Shown here: in pieces, positions 1 through 10,716 of the stretch
Layout of the letters: every line of letters starts with the position of its first letter
Position numbering within the stretch: position 1 is the first letter of the stretch
NCBI RefSeq assembly: GCF_006364615.1
Contig: NZ_CP040986.1
Span: 248,001-312,000 of the forward strand
Reading direction: 5' to 3'
DNA length: 64,000 bases
Source of the DNA: Candidatus Methylopumilus rimovensis
GTDB taxonomy: Bacteria; Pseudomonadota; Gammaproteobacteria; Burkholderiales; Methylophilaceae
Position numbers and translations under genes: made by a program
The notes under the pieces: model-generated
Database searches by the model: none
Told to the model about the DNA's origin: nothing
The model's input: the letters and a program-made list of their open reading frames with translations, nothing else

Positions 1-1
1 A

Positions 2-868
2 TGCGCTGTAGTTGAAATGGGTATGAACCATAAAGGTGAAATTAGTTATTTAAGTAAAATTGCAAAACCGGACATCGCAGTAATTACAAATATAGCTGAA
101 GCACATATCGAATTTTTTAGATCTAAAAAAGGAATTGCAAAAGCAAAATCAGAAATATTTGAAGGTTTGAAAAAAAATGGCACTGCTATCATAAATCGAG
201 ATGACGAGTTTTATACTCTAATGAAAGATGCAGCTCAAACTAAAAATATCATTTCATTTGGATTGAACAAAAAATCTGACATTTACCTTAAGAAAACAAC
301 GCAAGGTATTTCTCAAATTCACACACCTAAAGGCTCGATTGATATTAAAGTGAAATTACAAGGTGAGCATAATTTAAAAAATGCGCTTGCTGCGATAGCC
401 TCAACGATTGCACTTAAGATCCCATTAAAAACAATTAAAAAAGGTATTGAGGCTATAAAGCCAGTTTATGGAAGATTAGAGATTAAAAAAGGCTTCAATG
501 GATCAATGGTGATTGATGATACTTATAATGCCAACCCTGACTCTATGCGGGCGGCAATTGATGTATTAGCCAATCAAAATTATGAAAAAATTTTAATAAT
601 TGGAGATATGGGTGAGCTCGGTAAAAAAGCAGCGCAATATCATGTTTCTATCGCGACTCATATCAATAAAAAGAAAATATTAGATGTGGTAGGTATAGGC
701 AAATTAACTAAACATACGATTGATAAATGTAATGGCAATGCGAAATGGTTTAATAATAAAAAAGAACTTATTCAATATGTCAAATCAATAATAAGAAAAA
801 ATTCATGTGTACTTGTTAAAGGTTCACGTTTTATGAAGATGGAAGAAGTGGTAGATGCGCTTACTTAA
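2..868 (+). CDS. murF: UDP-N-acetylmuramoyl-tripeptide--D-alanyl-D-alanine ligase (5' end outside window)
   Basis: MurF adds D-Ala-D-Ala to UDP-MurNAc-tripeptide in the cytoplasm, the last soluble step of peptidoglycan precursor synthesis. Reading is open from base 2 and the first residues ([12 protein letters not shown]) match the Mur-ligase segment after the ATP-binding loop, so the P-loop and N-terminal domain lie upstream of the window. The [11 protein letters not shown] segment is the typical MurF substrate and central-domain signature, and the C-terminal ligase domain ([21 protein letters not shown]) is complete. It is followed after 23 bases by mraY, as in the standard dcw order. The family is certain; only the start is missing. 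Confidence 0.93.
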   Translation, partial: CAVVEMGMNHKGEISYLSKIAKPDIAVITNIAEAHIEFFRSKKGIAKAKSEIFEGLKKNGTAIINRDDEFYTLMKDAAQTKNIISFGLNKKSDIYLKKTTQGISQIHTPKGSIDIKVKLQGEHNLKNALAAIASTIALKIPLKTIKKGIEAIKPVYGRLEIKKGFNGSMVIDDTYNANPDSMRAAIDVLANQNYEKILIIGDMGELGKKAAQYHVSIATHINKKKILDVVGIGKLTKHTIDKCNGNAKWFNNKKELIQYVKSIIRKNSCVLVKGSRFMKMEEVVDALT

Positions 869-891
869 AATTTTTAAGAAAGATAAAAATT

Positions 892-1995
892 ATGTTGCTT
901 GAATTATTTAAATTTTTAGCAAAAGAAATTCACGGATTTAATGTATTTAATTACATTACATTAAGAGCGGTGATGGCCACTATCACATCGCTAGTTATTT
1001 CTTTTGCTTTTGGCCCATGGTTAATTAAGAAACTGAATCAATACAACATAGGTCAAGCTGTTCGATCAGACGGCCCTAAAGACCATCTTATTAAAACAGG
1101 CACACCCACTATGGGCGGCGGTTTAATATTAGTATCGATTATGGCATCGACTTTATTGTGGGCAGATATAAGAAATAACTATATTTGGGTATTATTGATT
1201 GTTACTCTTGGCTTTGGTCTTATAGGATTTATAGATGACTTAAAAAAAGTGATTTATAAAGATCCGAATGGTATTAGTGCAGGTCAAAAATACTTATGGC
1301 AGTCGATCATAGGCCTTGGTGTATCGATTTATCTTTGGTCTAACGCAGTTACTCCTGAACAAACATCGCTTATTTTACCTTTCGTTAAAGATGTAAGCTT
1401 TTCGATGAATGGACTTACCTTTATTCTCTTGAGTTATATCGTCATTGTAGGAAGCAGTAATGCAGTAAATCTTACAGATGGACTTGATGGGTTGGCGATT
1501 ATGCCAGCAGTTCTAGTTGCAAGCGCTTTAGGTGTATTTGCTTATGTTGCAGGTAATTTTGTGATAGCAAAATATTTAGGTATTCCTTATATAAGTGGCG
1601 CTGGTGAATTGGCTATATTTTGCACTGCGATGGCAGGTGCTGGCCTAGGATTTTTATGGTTTAACACGTATCCCGCAGAAGTATTTATGGGAGATTTAGG
1701 TGCACTTGCTCTAGGAGCAGCTATAGGAACGATCGCAGTGATTGTAAGACAAGAAATCGTTTTATTTATTATGGGAGGAATTTTTGTAGTAGAGACTTTT
1801 TCTGTTGCTATTCAAGTCATGTATTTTAAATATACTAAATTTAAATATGGCGTTGGTAAGCGAATTTTTCTTATGGCCCCACTTCATCATCATTATGAAA
1901 AAAAAGGCTGGAAAGAAACGCAAGTCGTTGTTAGATTTTGGATCATCACAATGATGCTTGTATTAATTGGGATTTCATCACTGAAAATTAGATGA
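892..1995 (+). CDS. mraY: Phospho-N-acetylmuramoyl-pentapeptide-transferase
   Basis: MraY is the inner-membrane enzyme that transfers phospho-MurNAc-pentapeptide from UDP to undecaprenyl phosphate, making lipid I. The 367-residue protein has about ten hydrophobic helices. Diagnostic motifs are the Asp pair at 115-116 (FIDDLKK), [21 protein letters not shown] and the [13 protein letters not shown] histidine motif near the C-terminus. Length is normal (E. coli about 360). The gene lies between murF and murD, and its stop overlaps the murD start by 4 bp (ATGA), which implies translational coupling. Confidence 0.97.
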   Translation: MLLELFKFLAKEIHGFNVFNYITLRAVMATITSLVISFAFGPWLIKKLNQYNIGQAVRSDGPKDHLIKTGTPTMGGGLILVSIMASTLLWADIRNNYIWVLLIVTLGFGLIGFIDDLKKVIYKDPNGISAGQKYLWQSIIGLGVSIYLWSNAVTPEQTSLILPFVKDVSFSMNGLTFILLSYIVIVGSSNAVNLTDGLDGLAIMPAVLVASALGVFAYVAGNFVIAKYLGIPYISGAGELAIFCTAMAGAGLGFLWFNTYPAEVFMGDLGALALGAAIGTIAVIVRQEIVLFIMGGIFVVETFSVAIQVMYFKYTKFKYGVGKRIFLMAPLHHHYEKKGWKETQVVVRFWIITMMLVLIGISSLKIR

Positions 1996-3341
1996 CCATT
2001 AACTTTAATAAGAAAAGAGTTTTAGTAATTGGTCTCGGAGATACCGGTCAATCTGTATTACATTTTTTAATGAACAAAGAGTGCGTCATTCATGCAATTG
2101 ATACAAGACCAACTCTTGAGAATTTAGATGAAATAAAAGAAAAATTTAAAAAGGTTAAATTCTCTGTTGGAGAGACATTTAACGAAGATATCATTAATGA
2201 TATTGAATTAATTGTTATTAGTCCGGGTGTTTCGTTAAAAGAAAGATATGTTCAAGCTGCTTTAAGTCGAGGCATACCTGTAGTTGGTGACATTGAAATC
2301 TTCTCACAAGTTAAATCAATCAGTTCAAAGGTGATTGGTATTACAGGATCGAATGGTAAAACAACAGTCACTGCGCTTGTGGGGGAGCTATTAAAAGCAG
2401 CGGGTATATCGACCATTGTTGCAGGAAATATCGGCATACCTATATTAAATACCCTAAATCAAAAAGTGCCTGAAGTTTATGTTCTTGAATTATCCAGTTA
2501 TCAACTAGAAACAACATATTCATTAGCACTTGAATCCGCAACAGTATTGAATATTTCAGAAGATCATATGGATCGGTATACATCAATCGAAGAGTATGCG
2601 AAAGCTAAATACAGAATATTCAATCATGCTAAAAAGATTATTTTGAATCGAGATGATGAATATCTCAAATCTCAGATTAACGAAGATTCAGTGACATTCG
2701 GAAATCATTCAGACGAGAAAAATTACGGCATTAAAAAGAATGGAAATCAATATTTCATTGCCAAAGGCAATGCTGAAATTATCTCTTTAGATGAAATTAA
2801 ACTTAAGGGCCTCCATAACATACAAAATATCATGGCCGCTTTGGCATTATGTGAACCATTTAAAATTTCTAATGACGTGATTAAAAAAGTAGTCAGTCAA
2901 TTTAAAGCCCCACCCCATCGAGTTGAATATGTTGACTCCATATCAGGCATTGATTTTTATAACGACTCAAAAGGAACTAATCTAGGAGCTACGATTGCTG
3001 CTATTCAAAGTATGAGTAAACCAGTCTTACTCATTGCAGGGGGAGATGGTAAAAATCAAAACTTTAAGCCATTGATAAATATACTCAAATCGAAAGTTAA
3101 AAATATTTCATTGATTGGTAAAGATGCACAAATTATGCAAGAGGTATTTAGTGATAAAGGAATTCCTGTATGTATTGAAAAAAATCTTGAGCTAGCAGTA
3201 ATTAAATCATTTGAATTGGCTAACTCTGGCGATGTAATTCTTCTCTCTCCAGCATGTGCAAGTACAGATATGTTTAAGAATTATGTTCAACGCGGAGAAG
3301 TTTTTAAGGATTGCGTAAGCAAGCTAAAAAATAAATCATGA
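1992..3341 (+). CDS. murD: UDP-N-acetylmuramoyl-L-alanine--D-glutamate ligase
   Basis: MurD is the cytoplasmic ATP-dependent ligase that adds D-glutamate to UDP-MurNAc-L-Ala. The 449-residue protein shows the N-terminal Rossmann-like UDP-binding domain ([12 protein letters not shown] at 10-21), the ATP loop GSNGKTT at 119-125, the central ELSSYQLE motif, and the C-terminal domain with YNDSKGTN and [20 protein letters not shown]. It starts within the mraY stop (ATGA) and ends in a 4-bp overlap with ftsW. Nothing unusual is seen. Confidence 0.97.
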   Translation: MTINFNKKRVLVIGLGDTGQSVLHFLMNKECVIHAIDTRPTLENLDEIKEKFKKVKFSVGETFNEDIINDIELIVISPGVSLKERYVQAALSRGIPVVGDIEIFSQVKSISSKVIGITGSNGKTTVTALVGELLKAAGISTIVAGNIGIPILNTLNQKVPEVYVLELSSYQLETTYSLALESATVLNISEDHMDRYTSIEEYAKAKYRIFNHAKKIILNRDDEYLKSQINEDSVTFGNHSDEKNYGIKKNGNQYFIAKGNAEIISLDEIKLKGLHNIQNIMAALALCEPFKISNDVIKKVVSQFKAPPHRVEYVDSISGIDFYNDSKGTNLGATIAAIQSMSKPVLLIAGGDGKNQNFKPLINILKSKVKNISLIGKDAQIMQEVFSDKGIPVCIEKNLELAVIKSFELANSGDVILLSPACASTDMFKNYVQRGEVFKDCVSKLKNKS

Positions 3342-4495
3342 TCGATAAATTTTCAAATAAATCGACAATAGATAAGCCTTCTTTTGATCAAGGACTATTT
3401 TGGGTTTCATGCATACTGATTGCAATTGGTCTTATTATGGTTTACTCGTCTTCAATTTCTTTCGCTGAATCTAGTAAATTAACCAAACACCAAAATTACT
3501 TTTTTTTATTAAGACAATCAATTTATATTTTATTAGGCTTTGTCGTTGGATTTATTACCTTTCAGATACCGATTCGTTGGTGGCAAAAGATGTCCCCTTA
3601 TTTGTTCATGGCAGGTATGGTGTCTTTAATTCTTGTTCTTATTCCTGGTATTGGTCATGTGGTGAATGGAAGTAGACGTTGGATTTCATTGCTTATATTT
3701 AATATGCAACCTTCAGAATTTATGAAATTATTTACAGCCATGTATGCATCAGATTATGTCCTGAGAAAATCTAAAGAGATTGGTAGTTTTTTAAAAGGAT
3801 TTCTTCCAATGGCAGCAGTGATCATGTTAATAGGCGCATTATTATTGCTTGAGCCTGATTTCGGTGCATTTGCTGTAATCTCAGTTATTGCAATGTGCAC
3901 TTTAATTTTAGGCGGTATCGATAAAAAAATACTGATGGGCTTAAGTATTGTTGCTCCCATTGGAATGGCAGCATTAATTTTTAGCTCCGACTATAGGTAT
4001 CAAAGATTAATAGGTTTTTTCAACCCATGGGCCGATCCTTATGGAAAAGGTTATCAGTTATCGCATGCCCTTATTGCATTTGGTCGTGGTGAATTTTTCG
4101 GAGTAGGACTTGGGGGTAGTGTCGAAAAATTACTTTATTTACCCGAGGCCCATACCGATTTTATTTTAGCTGTATTAGGTGAAGAATTTGGTTTCTTTGG
4201 AGTCCTGATCGTTATTGGATTATTTTCATGGCTTGTGATCAGAGCTTTTGGTATTGCCAAAGAGGCTATTATTAATGAAAGTTATTATTCGGCATTGTTA
4301 TCTCAAGGTATCGGTATTTGGTTTGGCACACAAGGCATTATTAATATGGGTGTGAATATGGGGCTTCTCCCTACTAAAGGCTTAACCTTACCACTTCTAT
4401 CTTACGGCGGCAGCGGCATATTAGCCAATATGGTTGCGCTTGCTATATTGCTTAGGATTGACTGGGAAAACCGAAGAGGCTTAAGAGGAATTTAA
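3338..4495 (+). CDS. ftsW: Septal SEDS peptidoglycan glycosyltransferase FtsW
   Basis: FtsW is the SEDS-family glycosyltransferase that polymerises lipid II at the division site together with the septal transpeptidase FtsI. The 385-residue protein has about ten transmembrane helices after a roughly 20-residue cytoplasmic N-terminus. SEDS signatures are visible: GSRRWI, MQPSEFMKL, LLLEPDFGAF, the loop WADPYGKGYQLSHALIAFG, LPEAHTDFILAVLGEE, and GLLPTKGLTLPLLSYGGSG. Its position between murD and murG separates FtsW from the elongation paralogue RodA. It overlaps murD by 4 bp. Confidence 0.96.
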   Translation: MIDKFSNKSTIDKPSFDQGLFWVSCILIAIGLIMVYSSSISFAESSKLTKHQNYFFLLRQSIYILLGFVVGFITFQIPIRWWQKMSPYLFMAGMVSLILVLIPGIGHVVNGSRRWISLLIFNMQPSEFMKLFTAMYASDYVLRKSKEIGSFLKGFLPMAAVIMLIGALLLLEPDFGAFAVISVIAMCTLILGGIDKKILMGLSIVAPIGMAALIFSSDYRYQRLIGFFNPWADPYGKGYQLSHALIAFGRGEFFGVGLGGSVEKLLYLPEAHTDFILAVLGEEFGFFGVLIVIGLFSWLVIRAFGIAKEAIINESYYSALLSQGIGIWFGTQGIINMGVNMGLLPTKGLTLPLLSYGGSGILANMVALAILLRIDWENRRGLRGI

Positions 4496-4499
4496 ATTC

Positions 4500-5573
4500 T
4501 TGAAATCCAATAAAAAAATATTGATTATCGCAGGAGGTACCGGAGGACATATTTATCCGGGCATTGCGATAGCCGATTATTTAAAAGTTAAAGGTTGGTC
4601 GATTACATGGCTTGGAACTTCGCATGGCATGGAAAATAAGTTGATCGATAAAAAGCCCTATCAAAAAGCGATGATTGATATTACTGGCGTTAGAGGCAAA
4701 AACTTTTTAAGTTGGTTAAAGCTTCCATTTAAGCTCTTAATCGCATTAATACAATGTGCAAAAGCAATTAAAAAAGAAAAGCCAGATGTAGTAATTGCTA
4801 TGGGTGGTTATGTTTCATTTCCGGGCGGCCTTATGGCGAGGCTTATGGGTAAGCCACTCATTGTGCATGAACAAAATTCGATTCCAGGCCTTACCAATAA
4901 ATTATTAGCAATGATCGCAACACAAATATATTCCGCGTTTCCAATTAAATTAATACGAGCCTCGTATAAGATTGGCAATCCAGTAAGAGATGAGATTAGA
5001 CAAATCAAACCTCCAGTCCAAAGATTTAAAAATAGAAAAGGTCCTTTAAGATTACTTATAGTAGGCGGTAGTTTGGGAGCTAAATTTTTTAACGATACGA
5101 TTCCTTTAAGTATTAAACAAATCAATCCTAAAGACAGGCCCACCATCATTCATCAATCCGGTGAGAAGCATTTTCAAGAATTAAAAGTAAATTACAAAAA
5201 ATGTGGCATTAAAGCCGACTGCAGGCCTTATTTGGACCATATTGAAAAAGTGTATGAATGGGCAGACCTTGTCATAGCAAGATCTGGCGCCCTCACGGTA
5301 TCTGAATTTTCGGCAGCAGGAATTCCTAGTATTTTGGTGCCATTCCCTTTTGCTGTAGATAATCATCAGTTTTATAACGCAAAATACTTAAGTGATAAGA
5401 AGGCAGCGCGACTTATAATTCAGGAGGAACTCACAACCGAATTATTAAGTGGTTTACTTAAAGGCATGACAAGAAATGAATGCTTAAAAATGTCTAAAGC
5501 TGCATTAGAAAATAAGGGAACAAAACCTGAAGAAATGATTTATCAAGCATGTGAGCGATTAATTAAAAAATGA
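4500..5573 (+). CDS. murG: UDP-GlcNAc:lipid I N-acetylglucosamine transferase
   Basis: MurG is the peripheral GT-B glycosyltransferase that adds GlcNAc to lipid I to form lipid II on the inner face of the membrane. The 357-residue protein has the glycine-rich GGTGGHIYPG loop near residue 12, the HEQNSIPGLTNK acceptor-side motif, and the C-terminal UDP-GlcNAc site (RSGALTVSE, PFPFAVDNHQ). The start is TTG at 4500, preceded by an AGAGGA ribosome site; no ATG gives a full-length N-terminus. The stop overlaps the murC ATG (ATGA). Confidence 0.96.
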   Translation: MKSNKKILIIAGGTGGHIYPGIAIADYLKVKGWSITWLGTSHGMENKLIDKKPYQKAMIDITGVRGKNFLSWLKLPFKLLIALIQCAKAIKKEKPDVVIAMGGYVSFPGGLMARLMGKPLIVHEQNSIPGLTNKLLAMIATQIYSAFPIKLIRASYKIGNPVRDEIRQIKPPVQRFKNRKGPLRLLIVGGSLGAKFFNDTIPLSIKQINPKDRPTIIHQSGEKHFQELKVNYKKCGIKADCRPYLDHIEKVYEWADLVIARSGALTVSEFSAAGIPSILVPFPFAVDNHQFYNAKYLSDKKAARLIIQEELTTELLSGLLKGMTRNECLKMSKAALENKGTKPEEMIYQACERLIKK

Positions 5574-6961
5574 AACACAATATCAACCGAATTCATTTTG
5601 TAGGTGTAGGTGGCTCAGGGATGAGCGGTATTGCAGAAGTGATGCATAACCTAGGTTATTTTGTCTCCGGCTCCGACATTCAGGATTCGCCAGTTACTGC
5701 AAGATTAAAAGAGCTTGGCATTAAGATTTTTATTAATCATGCAACAGAGAATATTAAAGATATTGATGTCATTGTTATCTCTTCAGCAATAGATAAAGAC
5801 AACCCCGAATTAAAAGCTGCTATAAAAAATAAAATCCCGATTATGCCGAGAGCGGAAATGCTCTCAGAATTGATGCGATTTAAAAAAGGTATTGCTGTAG
5901 CTGGTACTCATGGTAAAACAACAACAACAAGTTTAATAGCCTCTATATTGGCAGAAGCCTCTATGGATCCGACCTACGTAATTGGTGGAAGACTTTCTTC
6001 TTTGAATGCAAATGCCAAGCTAGGTAATGGTGAATATATTGTTGTGGAAGCTGATGAATCGGATGCGTCATTTTTACATTTGACGCCAGTTTATTCTATT
6101 GTGACAAATATTGATCAAGATCACATGGAAACATATGACAATGATTTTGATAAACTCAAGAAAACTTATATCGAATTCATACATCGATTACCTTTTTATG
6201 GTGTGGTGATTGTGTGTATTGACGATCCTGTTATTAAATCTATTCTTCCCGAAATTTCTAGACCTATCATCACATATGGCTTGTCTGATGATGCAGATGT
6301 ACATGCTAAAGAAGTTGAAGCAGATGCAGGCAAAATGCATTTTAAAGTGACGATAAAACATTCTGATGTCGTTAAAAAAGAAATGACTTTGAATCTACCA
6401 GGAAAGCATTATGTGAGAAATGCATTAGCTGCAATAGCATTAGCTGATGAGCTTGAGATACCAATTTCCAAAACAATTGATGCCTTAAAGCATTTCAAAG
6501 GCGTGGGACGTAGATTCGAAACTTATAAAGATTTAATCTTTGATAAAAAATCTTTTACTCTCGTAGACGACTATGGACATCATCCTGTTGAAATTGAAGC
6601 TGTCCTTGATGCAGCGCGGGATGCTTATCCCAATAAATCTATTCACCTTGTTTTTCAGCCTCATCGCTATACCAGAACAAGAGATTGTTTTGATGAGTTT
6701 GTAAGAGTGCTCCAAAAAGCAGATAAAGTTCTTCTCACTGATATTTATTCGGCTGGTGAAAAAGTAATTCCAGGGGTAAATTCCATAGCAATGATGGATC
6801 GTATGAATAAAATTACAAACAAAGTTTATTTTGAGAAAGACATTGGGGTATTGGCTAAAACAGCACTTCAACAAATTGACCAAGATTCTATCTTAATAGT
6901 AATGGGTGCAGGTTCAGTAGGAAGAGTAACGAAGGATATATTGAGTATTGTGAACACATGA
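5570..6961 (+). CDS. murC: UDP-N-acetylmuramate--L-alanine ligase
   Basis: MurC is the first amino-acid-adding ligase of peptidoglycan synthesis and joins L-Ala to UDP-MurNAc. The 463-residue protein starts with the FVGVGGSGMSGIAE nucleotide-binding motif, carries the ATP loop GTHGKTTTTS, the EADESDASF and NIDQDHMETY motifs of the central domain, and the C-terminal DDYGHHPVEI and FQPHRYTRTRD segments. Length is standard. It is coupled by 4-bp overlaps to murG upstream and murB downstream. Confidence 0.97.
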   Translation: MKHNINRIHFVGVGGSGMSGIAEVMHNLGYFVSGSDIQDSPVTARLKELGIKIFINHATENIKDIDVIVISSAIDKDNPELKAAIKNKIPIMPRAEMLSELMRFKKGIAVAGTHGKTTTTSLIASILAEASMDPTYVIGGRLSSLNANAKLGNGEYIVVEADESDASFLHLTPVYSIVTNIDQDHMETYDNDFDKLKKTYIEFIHRLPFYGVVIVCIDDPVIKSILPEISRPIITYGLSDDADVHAKEVEADAGKMHFKVTIKHSDVVKKEMTLNLPGKHYVRNALAAIALADELEIPISKTIDALKHFKGVGRRFETYKDLIFDKKSFTLVDDYGHHPVEIEAVLDAARDAYPNKSIHLVFQPHRYTRTRDCFDEFVRVLQKADKVLLTDIYSAGEKVIPGVNSIAMMDRMNKITNKVYFEKDIGVLAKTALQQIDQDSILIVMGAGSVGRVTKDILSIVNT

Positions 6962-7836
6962 CAAATGCATTAATTTTCAAGAATGAGTCATTAAACAAAT
7001 ACAACAGTTGGCGTGTAGGTGGAGCCGCCGACAATTTATTTACCCCAAAAAATTTAGAAGAGCTAAAAAATTTCTTAAAAGAAGGAAAATATTTAAAGCC
7101 TCTCACTTTTATTGGATTGGGATCAAATGTCTTGGTAAGAGACGGAGGAATTCGTGGAACAGTTATTGTCATACATGCCGCTTTGAATGAAATTCAAATG
7201 ACTGATGATAGTGTGTATGCAGAAGCAGGTAATACATGTGCAAAGATCGCAAAAAATCTTGCTAAAGAACATTATGTTGGCGGAGAATTTTTTGCTGGTA
7301 TTCCAGGCACTGTAGGAGGAGCATTGGCAATGAATGCTGGATGTTACGGTTCTGAAACATGGAATTATGTAACTCAAGTGAATATGATCGATGAAGAAGG
7401 AAATATAGTCACAAGACTAAAAAATGAATTTTTGATTTCCTATCGTGAAGTAGTCAAGCCCAAATTAAATGAATGGTTTGTGGGTGCTTGGTTTAATTTC
7501 AAAAAAGACATGACAGCTGACCCGGAAAGTAAGATTAAGGAATATCTTAATCATAGAAAAAATACACAACCTCTCAATTGGCCTACAGCTGGTTCAACTT
7601 TCAGAAATCCTAAAGATACTTTTGCCGCAAAACTCATTGAAGAGTGCGGATTAAAAGGTTACAGGGTTGGCAATGCAGAAGTATCAGACAAACATGCGAA
7701 TTTTATTATCAATTTGGGCAAAGCATCTGCAAAAGATATCGAGGATATTATTGATCATGTTGAATCTGAAGTGTTTAAAAGAAAAGGGATCAAGCTTGAA
7801 AGAGAAGTCAAAATTTTAGGTGACTTTCTAAATTGA
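6958..7836 (+). CDS. murB: UDP-N-acetylenolpyruvoylglucosamine reductase
   Basis: MurB is the FAD- and NADPH-dependent reductase that makes UDP-MurNAc. The 292-residue protein has the FAD-binding segments GLGSNVLVRDGG and FAGIPGTVGGALAMNAG, the catalytic AGSTFRNP motif with its serine proton donor, and a C-terminal LEREVKILG with the conserved Glu. Length and motif spacing fit the shorter type II MurB class, without the extra loop of E. coli MurB. It overlaps murC by 4 bp and is followed by ddl, the usual betaproteobacterial order. Confidence 0.96.
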   Translation: MTNALIFKNESLNKYNSWRVGGAADNLFTPKNLEELKNFLKEGKYLKPLTFIGLGSNVLVRDGGIRGTVIVIHAALNEIQMTDDSVYAEAGNTCAKIAKNLAKEHYVGGEFFAGIPGTVGGALAMNAGCYGSETWNYVTQVNMIDEEGNIVTRLKNEFLISYREVVKPKLNEWFVGAWFNFKKDMTADPESKIKEYLNHRKNTQPLNWPTAGSTFRNPKDTFAAKLIEECGLKGYRVGNAEVSDKHANFIINLGKASAKDIEDIIDHVESEVFKRKGIKLEREVKILGDFLN

Positions 7837-8741
7837 TGACCAACTTCGGGAAAGTGGCAGTGCTAATGGGAGGAGACTCAAACGAAAGGGCTGTTTCACT
7901 CTTAAGTGGTAATGCTGTATTTCATGCACTAAAACGCTTAGGTATTGAAACTGAAACTTTTGACCCGTCTGAAAGAGACATTGAAGAAATTAAAACTTAT
8001 GACAGGGTCTTTATAGCTCTTCATGGACGCGGTGGCGAAGATGGTTCTATGCAAGCTTTTCTAAAATCAAAAAATGTTGCATATACAGGCAGTAACTCTG
8101 CAAGCTCTGCAATTGGCATGGACAAGCTCAAAACAAAATTACTATGGCGGTCGCTTAATATTTCAACACCAGATTTTTTACAAGTGACTGAAAAAACTTC
8201 TTATGCAGATATCGTCAATTCAATTGGCTTACCTTTTTTTATAAAGCCATCCAATGAAGGTTCAAGTATTGGAATCGATAAGATTAAAAATGAACAACAA
8301 TATAAAGAAACTTTTTTAAAGACATCAAAAATTGATGCAAATGTAATCGTTGAAAAATTTGTAGATGGTGAAGAATATACCGTGGCAATTGTGAATAATA
8401 AAACGCTACCAGTCATTAAAATTAAACCGAGCAATGAGTTTTATGACTATGAAGCTAAATATCTTAAAGATGATACGCAATATATTTGTCCTTCAGGTAT
8501 TGAAAAAGACAAAGAAGATCTCATCGCACAAGAAGCCCTAGAGGCTTTTAAAGCGATTGGCTGTTCCAGTTGGGGTCGAGTCGATTTTATGATGGATCAA
8601 CAAGGCCATCATTATTTTATAGAAGTGAATACTTCGCCTGGAATGACAAGCCATAGCTTGGTGCCTATGGCAGCTAAAGAGATTGGTATTAATTTTGATC
8701 AATTAGTTTTAGAGATATTAAAAACTGCAGATGTTAAATAA
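7836..8741 (+). CDS. ddl: D-alanine--D-alanine ligase
   Basis: Ddl is the ATP-grasp enzyme that makes the D-Ala-D-Ala dipeptide used by MurF. The protein of about 301 residues has an N-terminal AVLMGGDSNERAVSLLSG motif, HGRGGEDGSMQ, the ATP-grasp loop KPSNEGSSIGI, the EYTVAIV sheet and the metal site FIEVNTSPGMTSHSLVP. I use the ATG at 7836, which overlaps the murB stop by one base (TGATG). A TTG one codon upstream (7833) is possible and adds only one residue. The 3' end overlaps ftsQ by 11 bp. Confidence 0.96.
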   Translation: MTNFGKVAVLMGGDSNERAVSLLSGNAVFHALKRLGIETETFDPSERDIEEIKTYDRVFIALHGRGGEDGSMQAFLKSKNVAYTGSNSASSAIGMDKLKTKLLWRSLNISTPDFLQVTEKTSYADIVNSIGLPFFIKPSNEGSSIGIDKIKNEQQYKETFLKTSKIDANVIVEKFVDGEEYTVAIVNNKTLPVIKIKPSNEFYDYEAKYLKDDTQYICPSGIEKDKEDLIAQEALEAFKAIGCSSWGRVDFMMDQQGHHYFIEVNTSPGMTSHSLVPMAAKEIGINFDQLVLEILKTADVK

Positions 8742-9465
8742 TCATCTAAAAATTTATTGGTTAGGTAATTTGGTATTCTTACTTAATATTATTTTGATAC
8801 TTTTTTTATTTAGCTATCGATTTATGCATTTTGCTAAATTTCCGATACGAGAAATTAAAGTTGTAGGTCAATATCAACATTTAGATGAAGATCAAGTTAG
8901 CATGATCTCAGATCGATTTGTTAAAGGTAACTTCTTTTCTTTAGATTTGTATAGCACTAAGGAAGCCTTTACAAAACTACCTTGGATTAGAAATGTCAGT
9001 TTAAGAAGAGTGTGGCCAGATCGATTAGAAGTTTTTGTTGAAGAACATCAGGCAATAGGAAGATGGGGTGCGATAGCTTTAGTTAATGAGAATGGTGAAA
9101 TTTTTCACGGGGCATCCGATGAAGATTTGCCGCTTTTTTTTGGACCAGAAGGAACGGCAAGTTATATAGCATTGGAGTATAAAAAAATGCAAAGTATTTT
9201 AGATAAAAAACAATTAAAAATTGCGCAAGTTTCCCTATCTTCTAGGTACACTTGGGACATTAGAACAACTAACAACATGAAAATTATTTTAAGCAAAGAT
9301 AACATCGAAGCGAATCTGACTCGCTTTATGTCCCAGTATGACAATATTTTAGTTTCAGTTAAAAGAATTGGTTCGGCTGACTTAAGATACCCCAATGGTT
9401 TTGCGATTAAAAAATCTACTGAACCGATTCAAAAAATAGATAGTGGTGAGAGGCCGCTTATATGA
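8731..9465 (+). CDS. ftsQ: Cell division protein FtsQ
   Basis: FtsQ is the bitopic inner-membrane divisome protein that links FtsA/FtsZ-stage proteins to FtsB, FtsL and FtsW/FtsI. The 244-residue protein has a short cytoplasmic start, one transmembrane helix at about residues 12-32, a POTRA domain (IREIKVVGQYQHLDEDQVSMI, then WIRNVSLRRVWPDRLEVFVEEHQAIGRWG) and the FtsQ beta domain with SADLRYPNGFAIK near the C-terminus. Sequence drift is normal for this family. Position between ddl and ftsA confirms the call. Confidence 0.94.
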   Translation: MLNNHLKIYWLGNLVFLLNIILILFLFSYRFMHFAKFPIREIKVVGQYQHLDEDQVSMISDRFVKGNFFSLDLYSTKEAFTKLPWIRNVSLRRVWPDRLEVFVEEHQAIGRWGAIALVNENGEIFHGASDEDLPLFFGPEGTASYIALEYKKMQSILDKKQLKIAQVSLSSRYTWDIRTTNNMKIILSKDNIEANLTRFMSQYDNILVSVKRIGSADLRYPNGFAIKKSTEPIQKIDSGERPLI

Positions 9466-10700
9466 TTAAACAAAAAGAAGAAAAAAATCTCATCGTTGGT
9501 CTAGATATTGGAACATCTAAGATTGTGGCTATTGTTGCCGAGTTACAACCAGACGGCTTATTGAATGTGATTGGATTAGGGCAGCATAGCTCAAAAGGAT
9601 TAAAAAAAGGCGTCGTCATCAATATCGATTCCACTATGGAGGCGATTCAAAGAGCAATTGAAGAAGCTGAGCTCATGGCAAATTGCAAAATCACTGATGT
9701 GTATACCGGTATCGCTGGTAGCCATATTAAAAGTATCAATTCACACGGTATGGTGAAAATTAAGGATACTGAAGTTTCTCAATTAGATGTGGATAAAGTG
9801 ATTGAAACTGCTTGTGCTATTACACTTCCTAATGATCAACAAGTGCTTCATATTTTGACACAAGAATATGTAATTGACGGGCAGGAGGACGTAAGACAGC
9901 CTCTTGGTATGAGTGGTATGAAATTAGAAGTGAAAGTTCACATTGTGACAGGCGCGATTGCAGCCGCCCAAAATATTGTCAAATGTATTAAGCGTTGTGG
10001 TCTTGAAGTATCTGAATTGGTGTTGCAACCTTTAGCTTCAAGTATGGCAGTCCTTACGGATGATGAAAAAGAATTGGGTGTATGTTTGGTTGATATTGGC
10101 GGTGGAACAACTGATATCGCAGTATTAAGACATGGATCTATTCGTCATACAGCTGTCATTCCAATTGCGGGCGATCAAATTAATAATGATATTGCAGTGG
10201 CATTCAGAACTCCTTTGCCATCTGCTGAAGAGATAAAAATTAAACATGGTTATGCTGCAAGAAGTTTAGCTTCAGCCTCAGAACAAATTGAAATTCCTGT
10301 GGTCGATGGAAAAGAGTCTAAAACTATCTCAACACTGTCATTAGCAGAGGTCATTGAAGCTCGATTAGTTGAGCTTTATGAGCTTGTTGCAAGTGAGTTG
10401 AAACGAAGTGGTATGGAAGATATGATAGCTTCTGGCATTGTGATTACAGGCGGATCATCCTTAATGAAAGGCATGGTTAATCTTGGGGAAAGTGTATTTA
10501 GAATGCCAGTTAGGATTGGTACACCAAGAAATGTAGGCGGCTTGTCTGAGGTTGTTGATAATCCAAGATACTCTACAGGTATTGGATTATTACTTATGGG
10601 CAAAGGTCAGTTAGAAAAAGAAATGATGAATCAAATTGATGGCAATTCAATAAATCAAATCTTTATGAAAATGAAGAATTGGTTTCAAGGTAACTTTTAA
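9462..10700 (+). CDS. ftsA: Cell division actin-like protein FtsA
   Basis: FtsA is the actin-fold ATPase that tethers FtsZ filaments to the inner membrane and activates septal synthesis. The 412-residue protein has phosphate-1 motif GLDIGTSKIVAIV, the inserted 1C domain (around IAGSHIKSINSHGMVKI), phosphate-2 VDIGGGTTDIAVL, the adenosine motif GIVITGGSSLMKG, and a C-terminal amphipathic tail (FMKMKNWFQGNF) that fits the membrane-targeting helix. It overlaps ftsQ by 4 bp and is 16 bp from ftsZ. Confidence 0.97.
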   Translation: MIKQKEEKNLIVGLDIGTSKIVAIVAELQPDGLLNVIGLGQHSSKGLKKGVVINIDSTMEAIQRAIEEAELMANCKITDVYTGIAGSHIKSINSHGMVKIKDTEVSQLDVDKVIETACAITLPNDQQVLHILTQEYVIDGQEDVRQPLGMSGMKLEVKVHIVTGAIAAAQNIVKCIKRCGLEVSELVLQPLASSMAVLTDDEKELGVCLVDIGGGTTDIAVLRHGSIRHTAVIPIAGDQINNDIAVAFRTPLPSAEEIKIKHGYAARSLASASEQIEIPVVDGKESKTISTLSLAEVIEARLVELYELVASELKRSGMEDMIASGIVITGGSSLMKGMVNLGESVFRMPVRIGTPRNVGGLSEVVDNPRYSTGIGLLLMGKGQLEKEMMNQIDGNSINQIFMKMKNWFQGNF

Positions 10701-10716
10701 TTCTTGGAGATAGGAT